Positions 54,861 to 64,000 of a DNA stretch of 64,000 nucleotides are shown one piece after another (within the stretch, counting starts at the first letter, position 1; each line of letters opens with the position of its first letter). Under the pieces are notes generated by a model that was not told the DNA's origin, did no database searches, and saw nothing but the letters and a program-made list of their open reading frames with translations. A program made the translations under genes and the position numbers. Origin of the DNA: Micromonospora coerulea (GTDB lineage Bacteria; Actinomycetota; Actinomycetes; Mycobacteriales; Micromonosporaceae); assembly GCF_016598485.1 (NCBI RefSeq), contig NZ_JAEMUW010000002.1, forward strand, positions 186,001 through 250,000. The letters are read 5' to 3'.

Positions 54861-57800
54861 TCAGCGCAGCGAAACGATGGCGTCGACGTCCACCCGGGGC
54901 CGGCCGCTCGTTCCCGCCACGGAGATGACGACGGTGTGGGTGCCGGTCGACGCCCACGAGTACGCGTAGACCAGCGTCGCCGGCTGGACCGTCGAGGCGT
55001 ACAGGTCCACCGTCGTCACCGCGGTTCCGTCGACGTACACGGTCGCCTTGCCGCGGCTGGGGCCGCGGACCGCGACCCAACCGACGGCGCGGGTGCTGGT
55101 GGTGAACGTCGCGCGTGCGCCGGCCTGGGTGGAGTACCGGACGTAGCCGCCGGAGGCGCCGGTCAGCGCCGTCCGGGTCCAGGTCCCGGACCAGGTCAAC
55201 GAGGTGGAGGTCTCCTGGTAGAGAGCCGGTGTCAGCACGGGGCCGTACTGCCAGCCGCTCCACAGGCCGGCGTGGTCGCTCGACCGGGCCCGGAAGCGGT
55301 AGGTGTGACCGGACGCTAACGTCCGGACGACGGTGGTGGTGAGGGCCGTCGGGAGGGAGATACTCGTCCATGTTCCGCCGTCCATGCTCTGCTGGAGCTG
55401 GTGGGCGGCCACTCCGCTGGTCGCGTCCGTCGCCGACCAGGTCACCCGGGTCGGCACGCTGCTGGTCACCTGGCTGGAGGTCGCCGGCACCGCGACGGGA
55501 GCCGTGATGGCGGGGGCGACCGTGTCCAGCACGATGGCGTCGGACTGGACCGGCGACCAGTTGCCGGCCCCGTCGCGGAACTGCACGTACACGGAGCGGG
55601 TCCCGTTGGCCGTGGAGCCACCGTAGGCGGAGTCGGCGAGCGACCACGACTGCGGGGTGGCGGTCCACTCGCGGACCGCGCCGTAGGTGAGCAGGCCACC
55701 GGACGTGTCGGAGCGGTTGGAGATGCGCACCTGCGAGACGCCCGTCCCGGTGTCCGACGCCGGCATGCTCAGCGACACCGAGGTGCTCGTCGTGTAGGAC
55801 GTTCCGGAGTTGATCGTCACCGAGCCGGTCGGGGGCAGGGTGTCCCCGATCGCCGGCAGGTTCGCCACGATGGTGTCGCTCGCCACGGGCGACCAGTTTC
55901 CCTGTTCGTCACGCCACTGCGCGTACACCGTCTTGGTGCCGCCGTCGTTGGTGCCGCCGCGATAGAGATCGGTCAGCGACCAGGCGACCGCGGCCGGGTT
56001 GCCGTCGAGGTCCTCGGCGTTCCTGAGCACCGACTGGGTGCCGCCGTTGCCGCTCGGGTCGCTCCAGGCGTCGACCGCCGGGGAGTTGGAAACCCGTACG
56101 CCGGTGACCCGGGCGTTGTCGGTGGCGTTCAGCGTCAGCGTCACCAGCCGCTGGGCGGTCGCGCTCGCACCGCCGTCGACGACGACGGTTCCGCTCGGCC
56201 TGGTCGGGTCGGTGTACTGCGACCAGCGCAGTCGCAGGGCGCCGCCCCCGTACGGGCCGCCGTCGGCGACGATCAGGTAGCTGGTGCCGCCGACCGCGTC
56301 GAACCGCAGGTCGTGCCAGGTCTCCCACCCGGTGCGCCCGAGCTGGGTCAGCGATCCGTACCCGGTCCCGGTGTAGACGGCGAACATGTTCGTCGTGTTG
56401 GCCTCGCCGACCTCGAAGGTCACCGGTCCCGAGGCCGGTGCCGTCCACCGGAACCAGACGGTCGCCGCCGGGGCGCGGTCCGGGTCGTGACGCGGCTCGG
56501 CCGTCTCGGCGGTGGCGCGGAGGGAGGTGGCGTACCAGTCGCCGGCCGGGGAGACGCCCGCCCGGCCGGAGAGCGGGGCCGCTGAGGCGAGGTCGTCGTG
56601 CGGCGGTCGCAGCATGCTCCAGAGCATCCGGAACCGGCTGTTCACGTAGTCCGAACCCTGTACCTGGATCGCGTAGATCGTTCCAGCTGTCACCCGCACG
56701 GTGACGCGCGCACCGGGGTGGACCTGCTCGTCGCCGGGCGAGACCTGCTCGGCCACGGTCAAGGCGTTCACGGCACTGCCGGAGTACACGTCGACCATTG
56801 GATACAGCTCGCCGTCGGTGACCCAGAAGGACACGCTGCCGCTGGACGGCGCGGTCCACCGGTACCAGACGGAGGCGACCGGCCAGCCGTTGCCCGTCGG
56901 CTCGGCGGGCTCGCGGGTGGCCCATTCCGAGTTGCCGTCGACGCTGCCCGTGGCACCCGAGATGGCTGTCGCCGCGGCAAACGCGTCGTTGGCGGGCGCG
57001 GGTGGCGGCGGTTCCCACCTCAGCGTCGCGGTGCCCGGCCACTGGACGGAGGAGCCGTCCCAGGCGGCCAGTCGGATCCGGTACGTCGTGCCGGCCGTCA
57101 CCGTGAGGTCGAGCCGGGACCCGGGGGTGGCGATGCCGTACCCGTTCTCGCCCAGCAGGGTGAGCGCGGACAGGGTGCTGCCGGTGTAGACCGACAGCAG
57201 GGGGTGCCGGGCCGGATCGGCGCCGGTCCAGAACCGGACGGGGCCGCTGGCCGGCGCGGTCCAGGTGTACCAGATCGAGCCGTACGCCTCACCCGGCTCG
57301 CCGACCTCGACAGTGCTGTCCGCCAGCCGCCCGCTCACCGACCCGGAGCCGCCGGTGAGGGCCTGCGCGGCGGCGAAGGCGTCGTTCGGCGGGCGCCACG
57401 AGGTGGCCGGCGCCCAGCGCAGCCGGAAGCGGCCCTGCATCGTGGCCGGACCGGCTAGCAGGATGGTGTAGACCTGACCGGCGACCGCGGTGAATCCGGC
57501 GGCGCTGGTGTGGTCGGCCCCGACCACGCCGCGGAAGTCGTCGGGGTCGTCCCGCAGCGTGACCGCGTTGTCGTTGATGGTCACCCGCGGAAGCGGTGCC
57601 AGGGAGGTCCCCCAGCCACGGTAGATCCACAGCTGGGTGTCGAAGTCGCTGGTGATCGTGTCGAAGACGTAGAGCCCGCTCGACGGGGCGGTCCAGCGGT
57701 AGAACACCGAGGAATCGAGGGGCTCGTCCACCTCGGACGTGGTCGCGCCCACGTCGTGGCCGTCGACGGTGCCGCTCGATCCGCTGATCAGCGTCGCGTT

Positions 57801-59495
57801 CGCGACGTAGTCGTTGGGCGGGCGTGGCGGGAACAGCGACCAGGTCAGCTCGGCGATGTCCGGGCCGTGGACGAGGTCGGTCACGTCGACCGCGATGGAG
57901 TACGTCTCTCCGGCGACGAGGTCGACGTCGAGGGCGATCGGCGCCAGCCCGGCCTGCCGTGCGCCCGTGACACGCGTCAGCGTGCCGACCGTGGACCCGC
58001 GGTAGACCGACAGCACGGTGTAGTCGCCGCTCGACACGAGGTGCAGCCGCCCCGCGGCCGACGCGCGGTAACGCCACCACACCGACCGTCCGCCCGGGGC
58101 CCCCTCATGCGCCGGTTCGCCCGCCTCCTTCGTGGCCGACCAGGTGTACGACTTCGAACTGCCCTGGGCACCGTTGATGACGATGGCGGCGGCGAACATG
58201 TCGTTGGGAGGTGCCGGGATGTCCAGCTGCCAGGTGAGCTTCACCTGCCCGAAGACGCCGGACCGACCGTCGACCGCCACGAAGTACGTCCGACCGCCAA
58301 CGCCGGGGAACGACACCCGGCTGGCGCCGCTGCCCGCCGAGTCGTCGTCCGCGACCACCCCGGTGAGCGCGTCGACCGTCGTGCCGGTGTAGACGGCGAG
58401 GACGGTGTCGATGCCCGACCCGGCCGTGGAGACCGTGACGGTCGCTCCCACCGGCGGCGTGAGCTGCCACCACAGCGAGTGACTGGCGGGGGAGCCGGCG
58501 TGCGCCGGCTCCCCCGCCTCGGCGGTCGCCCCGATGTTGTCGGTCAGTTCGCTGCCGCTCAACGGAAGCGGCACCCCGGACGTGAGGCCGGTGGCACAGG
58601 AGAAGGCGTCGTTGCAGTGTGGGAGCTTGATCATCGACACCCGGAATGGCGGCTGCGGGCCGACGATCCCGAACGGGGGGTTGCCCTGGCTGTCCACCTG
58701 GATGCGGTAGGTGATCCCCACCTGGGCCGTGAACTCGGTGCCGTACTCCCCGTGGACGTTGGCGCTGCGGGCGACCCGGGTCAGCGCGCCGGGCGACGAT
58801 CCGGTGTACACGGTGACGATGAGATGCTGTGGAACGTCGCGCACCGCCTCCCGGACGGTGACGCCCGGCGTCCAGGAGAACCACACCGTCCGCCGGCTGG
58901 TGTACTCGTCCAGCGGTTCGCCGGATTCGGCGGTCGCGGCGCAGTTGTCCCCCGCCAGCGCCGGTTCCAAGGTGGTCACCACGGTCGCGGCGGCGAAGGC
59001 GTCGTTCGCCGGCCGGGCGTGCGGACCCCACCGCAGGGTGGTGGCGCCCGGCGCCACGTTGGCGGAGTAGCCGGTCAGGGAGATGACGTAGCTGGTGCCA
59101 GCGGCCGCCGGGAGCACGTAGACCGCGCCGTCGTACGCCGTCGGCGGGCACCAGTCCGTCGCCGGGCGCTGGAGGGTGGAGAGCGAGGTCCCCGTGTAGA
59201 TCGCCATGCCGGGTTTGAAGACGCCCGTCGTGGCGTCGAACCGGTACAGCCCCGACTGCGGTGCCGTCCAGCGGTACCAGATGGACGGCTGCGCCGTGTC
59301 GCCGCCCGGCTCCCCCGGTTCGGTGGTGGCACCGGCGATGTTGCCGTCGACGCTGCCCGAGGTGCCGGTGACGACCTGGGCGGCGGCGAAGGCGTCGTTG
59401 GGCGGAGGAGCAAGGGCCGCACCGGCGCGCCCGGGAACGCCGAGCAGCGCTCCGACCAGGAGGAGTACGACGAACAACGTTCGATAGCGCCACAT
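54861..59495 (-). CDS. Giant secreted multi-repeat protein (eight ~130-aa repeats plus Ig/FN3-like domains)
   Basis: An exported protein of 1,544 residues. Residues 1-27 are a Sec signal (RTLFVVLLLVGALLGVPGRA). Eight repeats follow, each opening PPNDAFAAA-like near residues 32, 163, 294, 430, 561, 703, 835 and 964, with EPGEP, WYRWTAP-SG, VYTG and AGTTY-I motifs. They resemble pre-peptidase C-terminal-type beta domains. After residue 1090 come two Ig-like domains whose signatures recur (NWSPVASDTIV and NWSPVQSDAIV), an FN3-like domain (ATSGVAAHQLQQSMD) and a C-terminal beta domain (RATFTTSTRAVGWVAVRG) like carbohydrate-binding modules. There is no protease or other catalytic motif and no anchor. 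Likely an adhesin or extracellular binding protein. Confidence 0.85.
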   Translation of the reverse strand: MWRYRTLFVVLLLVGALLGVPGRAGAALAPPPNDAFAAAQVVTGTSGSVDGNIAGATTEPGEPGGDTAQPSIWYRWTAPQSGLYRFDATTGVFKPGMAIYTGTSLSTLQRPATDWCPPTAYDGAVYVLPAAAGTSYVISLTGYSANVAPGATTLRWGPHARPANDAFAAATVVTTLEPALAGDNCAATAESGEPLDEYTSRRTVWFSWTPGVTVREAVRDVPQHLIVTVYTGSSPGALTRVARSANVHGEYGTEFTAQVGITYRIQVDSQGNPPFGIVGPQPPFRVSMIKLPHCNDAFSCATGLTSGVPLPLSGSELTDNIGATAEAGEPAHAGSPASHSLWWQLTPPVGATVTVSTAGSGIDTVLAVYTGTTVDALTGVVADDDSAGSGASRVSFPGVGGRTYFVAVDGRSGVFGQVKLTWQLDIPAPPNDMFAAAIVINGAQGSSKSYTWSATKEAGEPAHEGAPGGRSVWWRYRASAAGRLHLVSSGDYTVLSVYRGSTVGTLTRVTGARQAGLAPIALDVDLVAGETYSIAVDVTDLVHGPDIAELTWSLFPPRPPNDYVANATLISGSSGTVDGHDVGATTSEVDEPLDSSVFYRWTAPSSGLYVFDTITSDFDTQLWIYRGWGTSLAPLPRVTINDNAVTLRDDPDDFRGVVGADHTSAAGFTAVAGQVYTILLAGPATMQGRFRLRWAPATSWRPPNDAFAAAQALTGGSGSVSGRLADSTVEVGEPGEAYGSIWYTWTAPASGPVRFWTGADPARHPLLSVYTGSTLSALTLLGENGYGIATPGSRLDLTVTAGTTYRIRLAAWDGSSVQWPGTATLRWEPPPPAPANDAFAAATAISGATGSVDGNSEWATREPAEPTGNGWPVASVWYRWTAPSSGSVSFWVTDGELYPMVDVYSGSAVNALTVAEQVSPGDEQVHPGARVTVRVTAGTIYAIQVQGSDYVNSRFRMLWSMLRPPHDDLASAAPLSGRAGVSPAGDWYATSLRATAETAEPRHDPDRAPAATVWFRWTAPASGPVTFEVGEANTTNMFAVYTGTGYGSLTQLGRTGWETWHDLRFDAVGGTSYLIVADGGPYGGGALRLRWSQYTDPTRPSGTVVVDGGASATAQRLVTLTLNATDNARVTGVRVSNSPAVDAWSDPSGNGGTQSVLRNAEDLDGNPAAVAWSLTDLYRGGTNDGGTKTVYAQWRDEQGNWSPVASDTIVANLPAIGDTLPPTGSVTINSGTSYTTSTSVSLSMPASDTGTGVSQVRISNRSDTSGGLLTYGAVREWTATPQSWSLADSAYGGSTANGTRSVYVQFRDGAGNWSPVQSDAIVLDTVAPAITAPVAVPATSSQVTSSVPTRVTWSATDATSGVAAHQLQQSMDGGTWTSISLPTALTTTVVRTLASGHTYRFRARSSDHAGLWSGWQYGPVLTPALYQETSTSLTWSGTWTRTALTGASGGYVRYSTQAGARATFTTSTRAVGWVAVRGPSRGKATVYVDGTAVTTVDLYASTVQPATLVYAYSWASTGTHTVVISVAGTSGRPRVDVDAIVSLR

Positions 59496-59657
59496 TGGCG
59501 ACCCCCACGAAGGCCCCGGGACGGGCGCGGCACGAAGGTGGGGCCAATCCAGACAGTAGCCAGGTCAGAGCCGGTTGAAAAGATTTCGAGCGCCACGAAA
59601 CCCTGGTCGCCGGCGAGCTGTGAGGTCCTCGTCGCCGCAACCCGGCCGGCCGAAGTT

Positions 59658-59676
59658 CTTGCACTTGCTGTGCAAG
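59658..59676. promoter_or_regulatory. Palindromic operator candidate upstream of the giant repeat protein
   Basis: CTTGCAC (59658-59664) and GTGCAAG (59670-59676) are perfect reverse complements around a 5-base spacer. The site is 163-181 bases before the giant gene's start and after the SDR stop. Form and spacing suit a dimeric TetR- or LuxR-type regulator. Confidence 0.5.
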
Positions 59677-59728
59677 GTTCGTATCGCGTGGCTGCGGGGG
59701 CCACCCGGTCCGGACCATGCCGCGGGCA

Positions 59729-60481
59729 TCAGGGCATGACGAGGCCCCCGTCGACGGGCACGGTCACCCCGGTCACGTACGACGAGGCGTCGCTGGCCAA
59801 CCAGATCAGGGTGGCGGCCAGCTCCTCGTGCTCACCGAGGCGGCCGGCCGGCGCCAGCGCCTTGACCATCTCGAAGGTGCTCGGCTCGAGCTGGTCACTC
59901 ATCTCGGACTGGAAGAAGCCGGGGGCGATGCAGTTCACCCGGATGCCCTTGCGGCCGGTCCACTGGGCGGCCAGGTCGCGGGTTAGGCCGATGACGCCGG
60001 CCTTGCTGGAGGCGTACGCGGCCTGCGGGATGCCGCCGGGACGCAGGCCGATGACGCTGGAGATGTTGACGATCGCCCCGCCGTTCGTGGCGGCCCGGGC
60101 GAAGGCCTGCGCCATCCAGTAGCTGCCCATCAGGTTGATCTCGACGACGGAGCGGAACTGGTCGGGCGTCTCCCGGGTGGCGGGGACGGCGGTGCCGACC
60201 CCGGCGTTGTTGACCAGCACGTCGACCCGTCCGAAGTGCTCGATCGCGGTGGCGATCAGCGCCTCGCAGTCCTCGGGCCGGCTGACGTCGGTGGCGCGGG
60301 CCGCGTACCGGCGGCCGGCCCCCTCGACCAGCGCGCCCGTGTCCGGCAGCCGGTCGACCCGGCGGGCGCCGAGCACCACGTCGGCACCGGCCTCGGCGAG
60401 CGCGCGGGCGAAGGACACCCCCAGGCCGGACGAGGCACCGGTCACCACGGCCACCTTCCCGTCGAGGCGGAATCGGTCCAT
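59729..60481 (-). CDS. Short-chain dehydrogenase/reductase (SDR), 3-oxoacyl-ACP-reductase-like
   Basis: A 250-residue classical SDR. NAD(P) motif VTGASSGLGVSFARAL (TGxxxGxG) near residue 14, NNAG in VDVLVNNAGVG, catalytic Ser in IVNISSVIGL, and YASSK in AYASSKAGVIG, with VPVDGGLVMP at the end. Arg in GARRVDRL after the second strand hints at NADP. The substrate is probably a hydroxyacyl or alcohol intermediate, judged from the neighbouring acyl-CoA dehydrogenase and carboxylase. ATG 60481 (MDRFRLDG) is used; GTG 60490 is a possible start. It is divergent from the acyl-CoA dehydrogenase gene. Confidence 0.92.
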   Translation of the reverse strand: MDRFRLDGKVAVVTGASSGLGVSFARALAEAGADVVLGARRVDRLPDTGALVEGAGRRYAARATDVSRPEDCEALIATAIEHFGRVDVLVNNAGVGTAVPATRETPDQFRSVVEINLMGSYWMAQAFARAATNGGAIVNISSVIGLRPGGIPQAAYASSKAGVIGLTRDLAAQWTGRKGIRVNCIAPGFFQSEMSDQLEPSTFEMVKALAPAGRLGEHEELAATLIWLASDASSYVTGVTVPVDGGLVMP

Positions 60482-60525
60482 CACGCTCACCCTGGCGCTC
60501 CTCACGTTCACGTTGCTCTGGACGC

Positions 60526-60545
60526 CATACCGACCAGCCGGTATG
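60526..60545. promoter_or_regulatory. TetR-type operator between the SDR and acyl-CoA dehydrogenase genes
   Basis: CATACCG (60526-60532) and CGGTATG (60539-60545) are perfect reverse complements with a 6-base spacer, in the 121-base divergent gap. A -10-like TATGTT (60542-60547) overlaps it on the plus strand, 17 bases after TGGACG (60519-60524). The TetR encoded at 61814-62542 is the likely binder. Confidence 0.6.
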
Positions 60546-60602
60546 TTCGGCGTCCGGCGACGGTAGCGAGCCGCCGACATGCGCGTCAATGGGGAGGCAG
60601 CC

Positions 60603-61817
60603 ATGGACTTCGAACCGACCGCACGCGGGGCCGAGCACCTGAAGCGACTTCAGGAGTTCATGGACGACCACGTCTACCCGGCCGAGCCGGTCTACGCGGC
60701 GCAGCGCGCCGAGCTCGCGGCGGCCGGCAAGCGGCACCACCTGCCCGCCGTCGTCGAGGACCTGAAGGCCGAGGCCCGCCGCCGGGGGTTGTGGAACCTC
60801 TTCCTGCCCGCCGTCTCCGGGCTGACCAATCTGGAGTACGCCCCGCTCGCCGAGCTGATGGGCCGCTCCATCGAGCTCGCCCCCGAGGCCACCAACTGCG
60901 CGGCGCCGGACACCGGCAACATGGAGATCCTGCACATGTTCGGCACCGCCGAGCAGCAGGAGCGCTGGCTGCGTCCGCTGCTCGACGGACAGATCCGGTC
61001 CGCCTTCGCGATGACCGAGCCGGACGTGGCCTCCAGCGACGCCACCAACATCTCCACCCGGATCGAACGCGACGGCGACTCGTACGTCATCAACGGCCGC
61101 AAGTGGTGGACCACCGGGATCGCCGACCCGCGCTGCCGCATCATGATCGTGATGGGCAAGACCGACCCGTCCGCCGACACCCACCGGCAGCAGTCGATGA
61201 TCCTGGTGCCGGTGGACACCCCCGGCGTCGAGGTGGTGCGCTCGCTGCCCGTCTTCGGCTACCACGACCAGCACGGCCACGGCGAGGTGGTCTTCACCGA
61301 CGTCCGGGTGCCGGCGTCGCACCTGCTCGGCGAGGAGGGCGGCGGCTTCGCCCTCGCCCAGGCCCGGCTGGGCCCCGGTCGCATCCACCACTGCATGCGC
61401 GCCATCGGCCTGGCCGAGCGGGCGCTGAGCCTGCTGGTGCACCGCGCCGCCTCCCGAGTCGCCTTCGGCCGCAAACTGGCCGAGCAGGGCGTGGTGCAGC
61501 AGCAGATCGCCGAGTCGCGGATGGCCATCGAGCAGGCCCGGCTGCTGACCCTCAAGGCGGCCTGGATGATCGACCGGTACGGCGCCAAGGCCGCCCGCAC
61601 CGAGATCGCCGCCATCAAGGTGATCGCTCCCCGGGTGGCCCTCGACGTGCTCGACCGGGCCATCCAGGTGCACGGCGGGGCCGGCGTCTCCGACGACTTC
61701 CCGCTCGCCTCGATGTACGCGGGCACCCGTACCCTGCGCATCGCCGACGGGCCGGACGAGGTGCACGTACGCGACGTGGCCCGGCGCGAGATCCGCCGCC
61801 AGCTGGAGTCGCGGTGA
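60603..61817 (+). CDS. Acyl-CoA dehydrogenase
   Basis: FAD enzyme of 404 residues that oxidises an acyl-CoA to an enoyl-CoA. Family segments: [36 protein letters not shown] (FAD loop), [20 protein letters not shown], and the C-terminal [20 protein letters not shown] with [10 protein letters not shown]. The substrate range is not readable, but the length and [10 protein letters not shown] form fit the group often acting on longer, branched or CoA-linked aromatic chains. GGGAGG precedes the ATG. Its stop overlaps the TetR gene, which in turn overlaps the carboxylase gene. Confidence 0.93.
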   Translation: MDFEPTARGAEHLKRLQEFMDDHVYPAEPVYAAQRAELAAAGKRHHLPAVVEDLKAEARRRGLWNLFLPAVSGLTNLEYAPLAELMGRSIELAPEATNCAAPDTGNMEILHMFGTAEQQERWLRPLLDGQIRSAFAMTEPDVASSDATNISTRIERDGDSYVINGRKWWTTGIADPRCRIMIVMGKTDPSADTHRQQSMILVPVDTPGVEVVRSLPVFGYHDQHGHGEVVFTDVRVPASHLLGEEGGGFALAQARLGPGRIHHCMRAIGLAERALSLLVHRAASRVAFGRKLAEQGVVQQQIAESRMAIEQARLLTLKAAWMIDRYGAKAARTEIAAIKVIAPRVALDVLDRAIQVHGGAGVSDDFPLASMYAGTRTLRIADGPDEVHVRDVARREIRRQLESR

Positions 61818-62542
61818 GCGTGGCGACCGAACCGGCCGCGCCGATCGGGCGGCGGCGGGCCCCGCGCGGCTCGGCCCGCCGGAGCATCGTCGCGGCCGCC
61901 ACCGAACTCTTCGCCCGGCAGGGCTACGAGGCGACCAGCGTCCAGGAGATCGTCGCGGCGGCGGACGTCACCAAGGGCGCCCTGTACCACTGGTTCGGGT
62001 CGAAGTCCGAGCTGCTCACCAGCATCTACCGGGAGCTGCTCGCGGAGCAGACCGCGCGGCTGCGGGAGATCGCCGACGGTCCCGCACCGGTCGGCGAGCG
62101 GCTGCGCACCGCGGCCCTCGACGTCGTGGAGCACACCGCCGCGCACGTCGACGAGCTCACCGTCTGGGCCCGGTCGGCGCACCTGCTCGACGACGAGCAG
62201 GCCGAGGCGACCCGCCGGGAACGCCGCCACTACCACGATCTCTTCCGCGACCTGGTCCGCGAGGGCCAGGAGCGTGGCGTGGTCCGCACCGACGTCTCCG
62301 CCACGGTGATCACCCACACCTTCCTCAGCGCCCTGGGCAACACGCACACCTGGTTCCGTCCCGACGGGCCGCTGACCTTCGCCGAGGTCGGCCACCAGCT
62401 CGTCGCGCTCTTCCTCGGCGGCCTGCGCCCGCCGGGACCGGAGCCGGTGGCGCCGCGCTCCCCCGAGCCGGTGCCGGCCGGGCGGCGCACGGCCGGCGGC
62501 GCGCGGCGGCCCCGGCGGGGCCCGGTGGGCAAGAACCCGTGA
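61814..62542 (+). CDS. TetR-family regulator of the acyl-CoA cluster
   Basis: A 242-residue repressor. The helix-turn-helix is [20 protein letters not shown] followed by FGSKSELL (about 38-65). The C-terminal 35 residues are a basic Pro/Arg tail beyond the fold. Its GTG overlaps the acyl-CoA dehydrogenase stop by four bases and its stop overlaps the next GTG, so it is co-transcribed with the enzymes it probably controls. The ligand may be an acyl-CoA. Confidence 0.9.
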   Translation: MSVATEPAAPIGRRRAPRGSARRSIVAAATELFARQGYEATSVQEIVAAADVTKGALYHWFGSKSELLTSIYRELLAEQTARLREIADGPAPVGERLRTAALDVVEHTAAHVDELTVWARSAHLLDDEQAEATRRERRHYHDLFRDLVREGQERGVVRTDVSATVITHTFLSALGNTHTWFRPDGPLTFAEVGHQLVALFLGGLRPPGPEPVAPRSPEPVPAGRRTAGGARRPRRGPVGKNP

Positions 62543-64000
62543 GCGGACAGGAGCCCCCGGCCGCCGAATCCGGCCAACCCGTTCGGGCCGAGCTGGCCGA
62601 GGTGCTCCAGCGCCAGGCCGCGCTGCACGACGAGGCCCGCGCGGAGGCGACGGCGAAGCGGCACGCGGCCGGGCGGCGCACCGTACGGGAGAATCTCGCG
62701 GACCTGATCGACGAGGGCAGCTGGCTGGAGTACGGCGGCCTGGCCGTGGCGGCACAGCGGTCCCGGCGGCCGCTCGCGGAACTCGCCGCGGCGACCCCCG
62801 CCGACGGCGTCGTCGTGGGCGTCGGCCGGGTCGGCGGTACGCGCGTCGGCGCGGTGGCGTACGACTACACCGTCCTCGCCGGCACCCAGGGCGTCACCGG
62901 TCACCGCAAGACCGACCGCCTCCTCGACGTCGCCGCCCGGCAGGAGCTGCCGGTCGTCGTCTTCGCCGAGGGCGGCGGCGGTCGCCCGAGCGACACCGAC
63001 CATCCGACCGTCGCCGGTCTGGAGCTGACCACCTTCGCGTCGTTGGCCCGGCTGCGCTCGCTGCGGGTCGGGATCGCGGCCGGCTACTGCTTCGCCGGCA
63101 ACGCGGCGCTGCTCGGCATGTGTGACGTCGTCATCGGCGTCGCGGAGGCCAGCATCGGCATGGGCGGACCGGCCATGGTGGAGGCCGCCGGGCTCGGCGC
63201 GGTCGCACCGGGAGACGTCGGCCCGCTCGACGTGCACCTGGCCAGCGGCGCCGTCGATCTCGCCGCGGCCGACGACGCCGACGCGGTCCACCTGGCCCGA
63301 CGCGTCCTCGGCCTCGCGGCCGGCACGCGCACGGACGGCCGCTGCGCGGACCAGCGCCGGCTACGCGACGTCCTGCCGGACAACCGCCGGCGCGCCTACG
63401 ACGTGCGGGCCGTCCTGCGCCTGCTCTTCGACGTCGACTCGGTGCTCGAACTGCGCGAGCGGCACGGCCGGTCCCTGGTGACGGCCCTGGCCCGCCTCGA
63501 CGGTCGGCCGGTGGGGGTGCTCGCCAACAACCCACTGCACCGGGCCGGGGCCATCGACGCCACCGCCGCCGGCAAGGCCACCCGGTTCCTGCGGCTCTGC
63601 GAGCGGTTGGGCCTGCCCGTGGTGAGCCTCTGCGACACCCCCGGAATCATGGTCGGGCCCGACGCCGAGCGGACCGGGCTGATGCGCGCGGTGGGCGACC
63701 TGTTCACCGCCGGCGCGTCGCTGCGTACGCCGCTGGCGGCCGTGGTGCTGCGCAAGGCGTACGGACTCGGCGCGATGGCGATGGCCGGCGGGAGCTTCCA
63801 CACCACCCGCCTCACCCTGGCCTGGCCGACCGGCGAGGTCGGCGCGATGGGCCTGGAGGGCGCGGTGCGGCTCGGTCACCGCCGGGAGCTGGCCGCGATC
63901 GCCGACGAGGACGAGCGCCGGCGCCGCTACGACGAGCTGGTCGCCGACGCCTACGACCGGGGCCGGGCGCTCTCCGCCGCGGCGAGCTTCGAACTCGACG
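62539..64000 (+). CDS. Acyl-CoA carboxylase, carboxyltransferase subunit (partial, cut by right edge)
   Basis: Biotin-dependent carboxyltransferase of the AccD/PccB family, with 487 codons in the window and no stop reached. N-terminal carboxyltransferase motifs: GVVVGVGRVGG, YDYTVLAGTQGVTGHRKTDR and FAEGGGGRP; the crotonase-like C-terminal half has GMGGPAMVEAAGLG, LANNPLHRAGAID, CDTPGIMVGP and KAYGLGAMAMAG. It transfers CO2 from carboxybiotin to acetyl-, propionyl- or another acyl-CoA. The biotin carboxylase and BCCP are not in the window. GTG 62539 overlaps the TetR stop. Confidence 0.9.
   Translation, partial: MSGQEPPAAESGQPVRAELAEVLQRQAALHDEARAEATAKRHAAGRRTVRENLADLIDEGSWLEYGGLAVAAQRSRRPLAELAAATPADGVVVGVGRVGGTRVGAVAYDYTVLAGTQGVTGHRKTDRLLDVAARQELPVVVFAEGGGGRPSDTDHPTVAGLELTTFASLARLRSLRVGIAAGYCFAGNAALLGMCDVVIGVAEASIGMGGPAMVEAAGLGAVAPGDVGPLDVHLASGAVDLAAADDADAVHLARRVLGLAAGTRTDGRCADQRRLRDVLPDNRRRAYDVRAVLRLLFDVDSVLELRERHGRSLVTALARLDGRPVGVLANNPLHRAGAIDATAAGKATRFLRLCERLGLPVVSLCDTPGIMVGPDAERTGLMRAVGDLFTAGASLRTPLAAVVLRKAYGLGAMAMAGGSFHTTRLTLAWPTGEVGAMGLEGAVRLGHRRELAAIADEDERRRRYDELVADAYDRGRALSAAASFELD

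Overview
The window is very GC-rich actinobacterial DNA: strong third-position G/C bias, many GTG starts, and most genes in overlapping, translationally coupled runs. Gene content (riboswitch-led cobN operon, NiCoT, FUSC, F420-type oxidoreductase, hybrid kinase/SpoIIE proteins) suggests a Micromonosporaceae-like actinomycete. That placement is an inference; no marker gene is present.

Region 1 (1-18.5 kb, minus strand) is one long cobalamin operon. It is read from a promoter and cobalamin riboswitch at about 18.3-18.5 kb. Order: a 52-residue small ORF, cobN, a ChlI/ChlD-like chelatase ATPase, cobO, cobB, cobI, cobM, cbiD, cobL, a CbiG-CobJ fusion, a 2x[4Fe-4S] ferredoxin, a NiCoT cobalt/nickel importer, cobH, and a CbiX-SUMT fusion that runs off the left edge. 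All twelve junctions from cobN onward overlap by 1 to 13 bases. Enzymes of the early-cobalt route (CbiX, CbiD, CbiG) sit beside the late-cobalt chelatase (CobN). CobG, CobK and CobF are not seen here.

Region 2 (18.5-28 kb) is a loose set of small transcription units and decayed genes: a metallo-beta-lactamase remnant, an MFS exporter with a divergent LacI regulator, an esterase, a FUSC protein, a frameshifted AraC regulator, a TetR remnant beside an F420-type oxidoreductase, and a frameshifted DUF6745-like gene with a small partner.

Region 3 (28-48.6 kb) holds a giant sensor kinase/SpoIIE phosphatase/anti-sigma-kinase-like protein, an HD-domain hydrolase, a secreted M36 metalloprotease, and an uncharacterised protein followed by an SF1 helicase with a nuclease-like tail. 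Next come an EVE-like/HNH endonuclease with a small GntR regulator, a DivIVA-like protein, several small or VOC-fold proteins, and an ABC exporter with a divergent MarR regulator. The 40.4-44 kb part looks less GC-biased and may be acquired.

Region 4 (48.6-64 kb) contains a branched-chain-amino-acid-type ABC importer (livG-F-H-M-K) with a TetR gene behind it, and a 1,544-residue secreted protein with eight repeats. It ends with an acyl-CoA metabolism cluster: SDR, divergent from acyl-CoA dehydrogenase-TetR-acyl-CoA carboxylase, the last truncated by the right edge. Several clear palindromic operators lie in the divergent intergenic regions. No rRNA, tRNA, CRISPR array or complete insertion sequence was seen.
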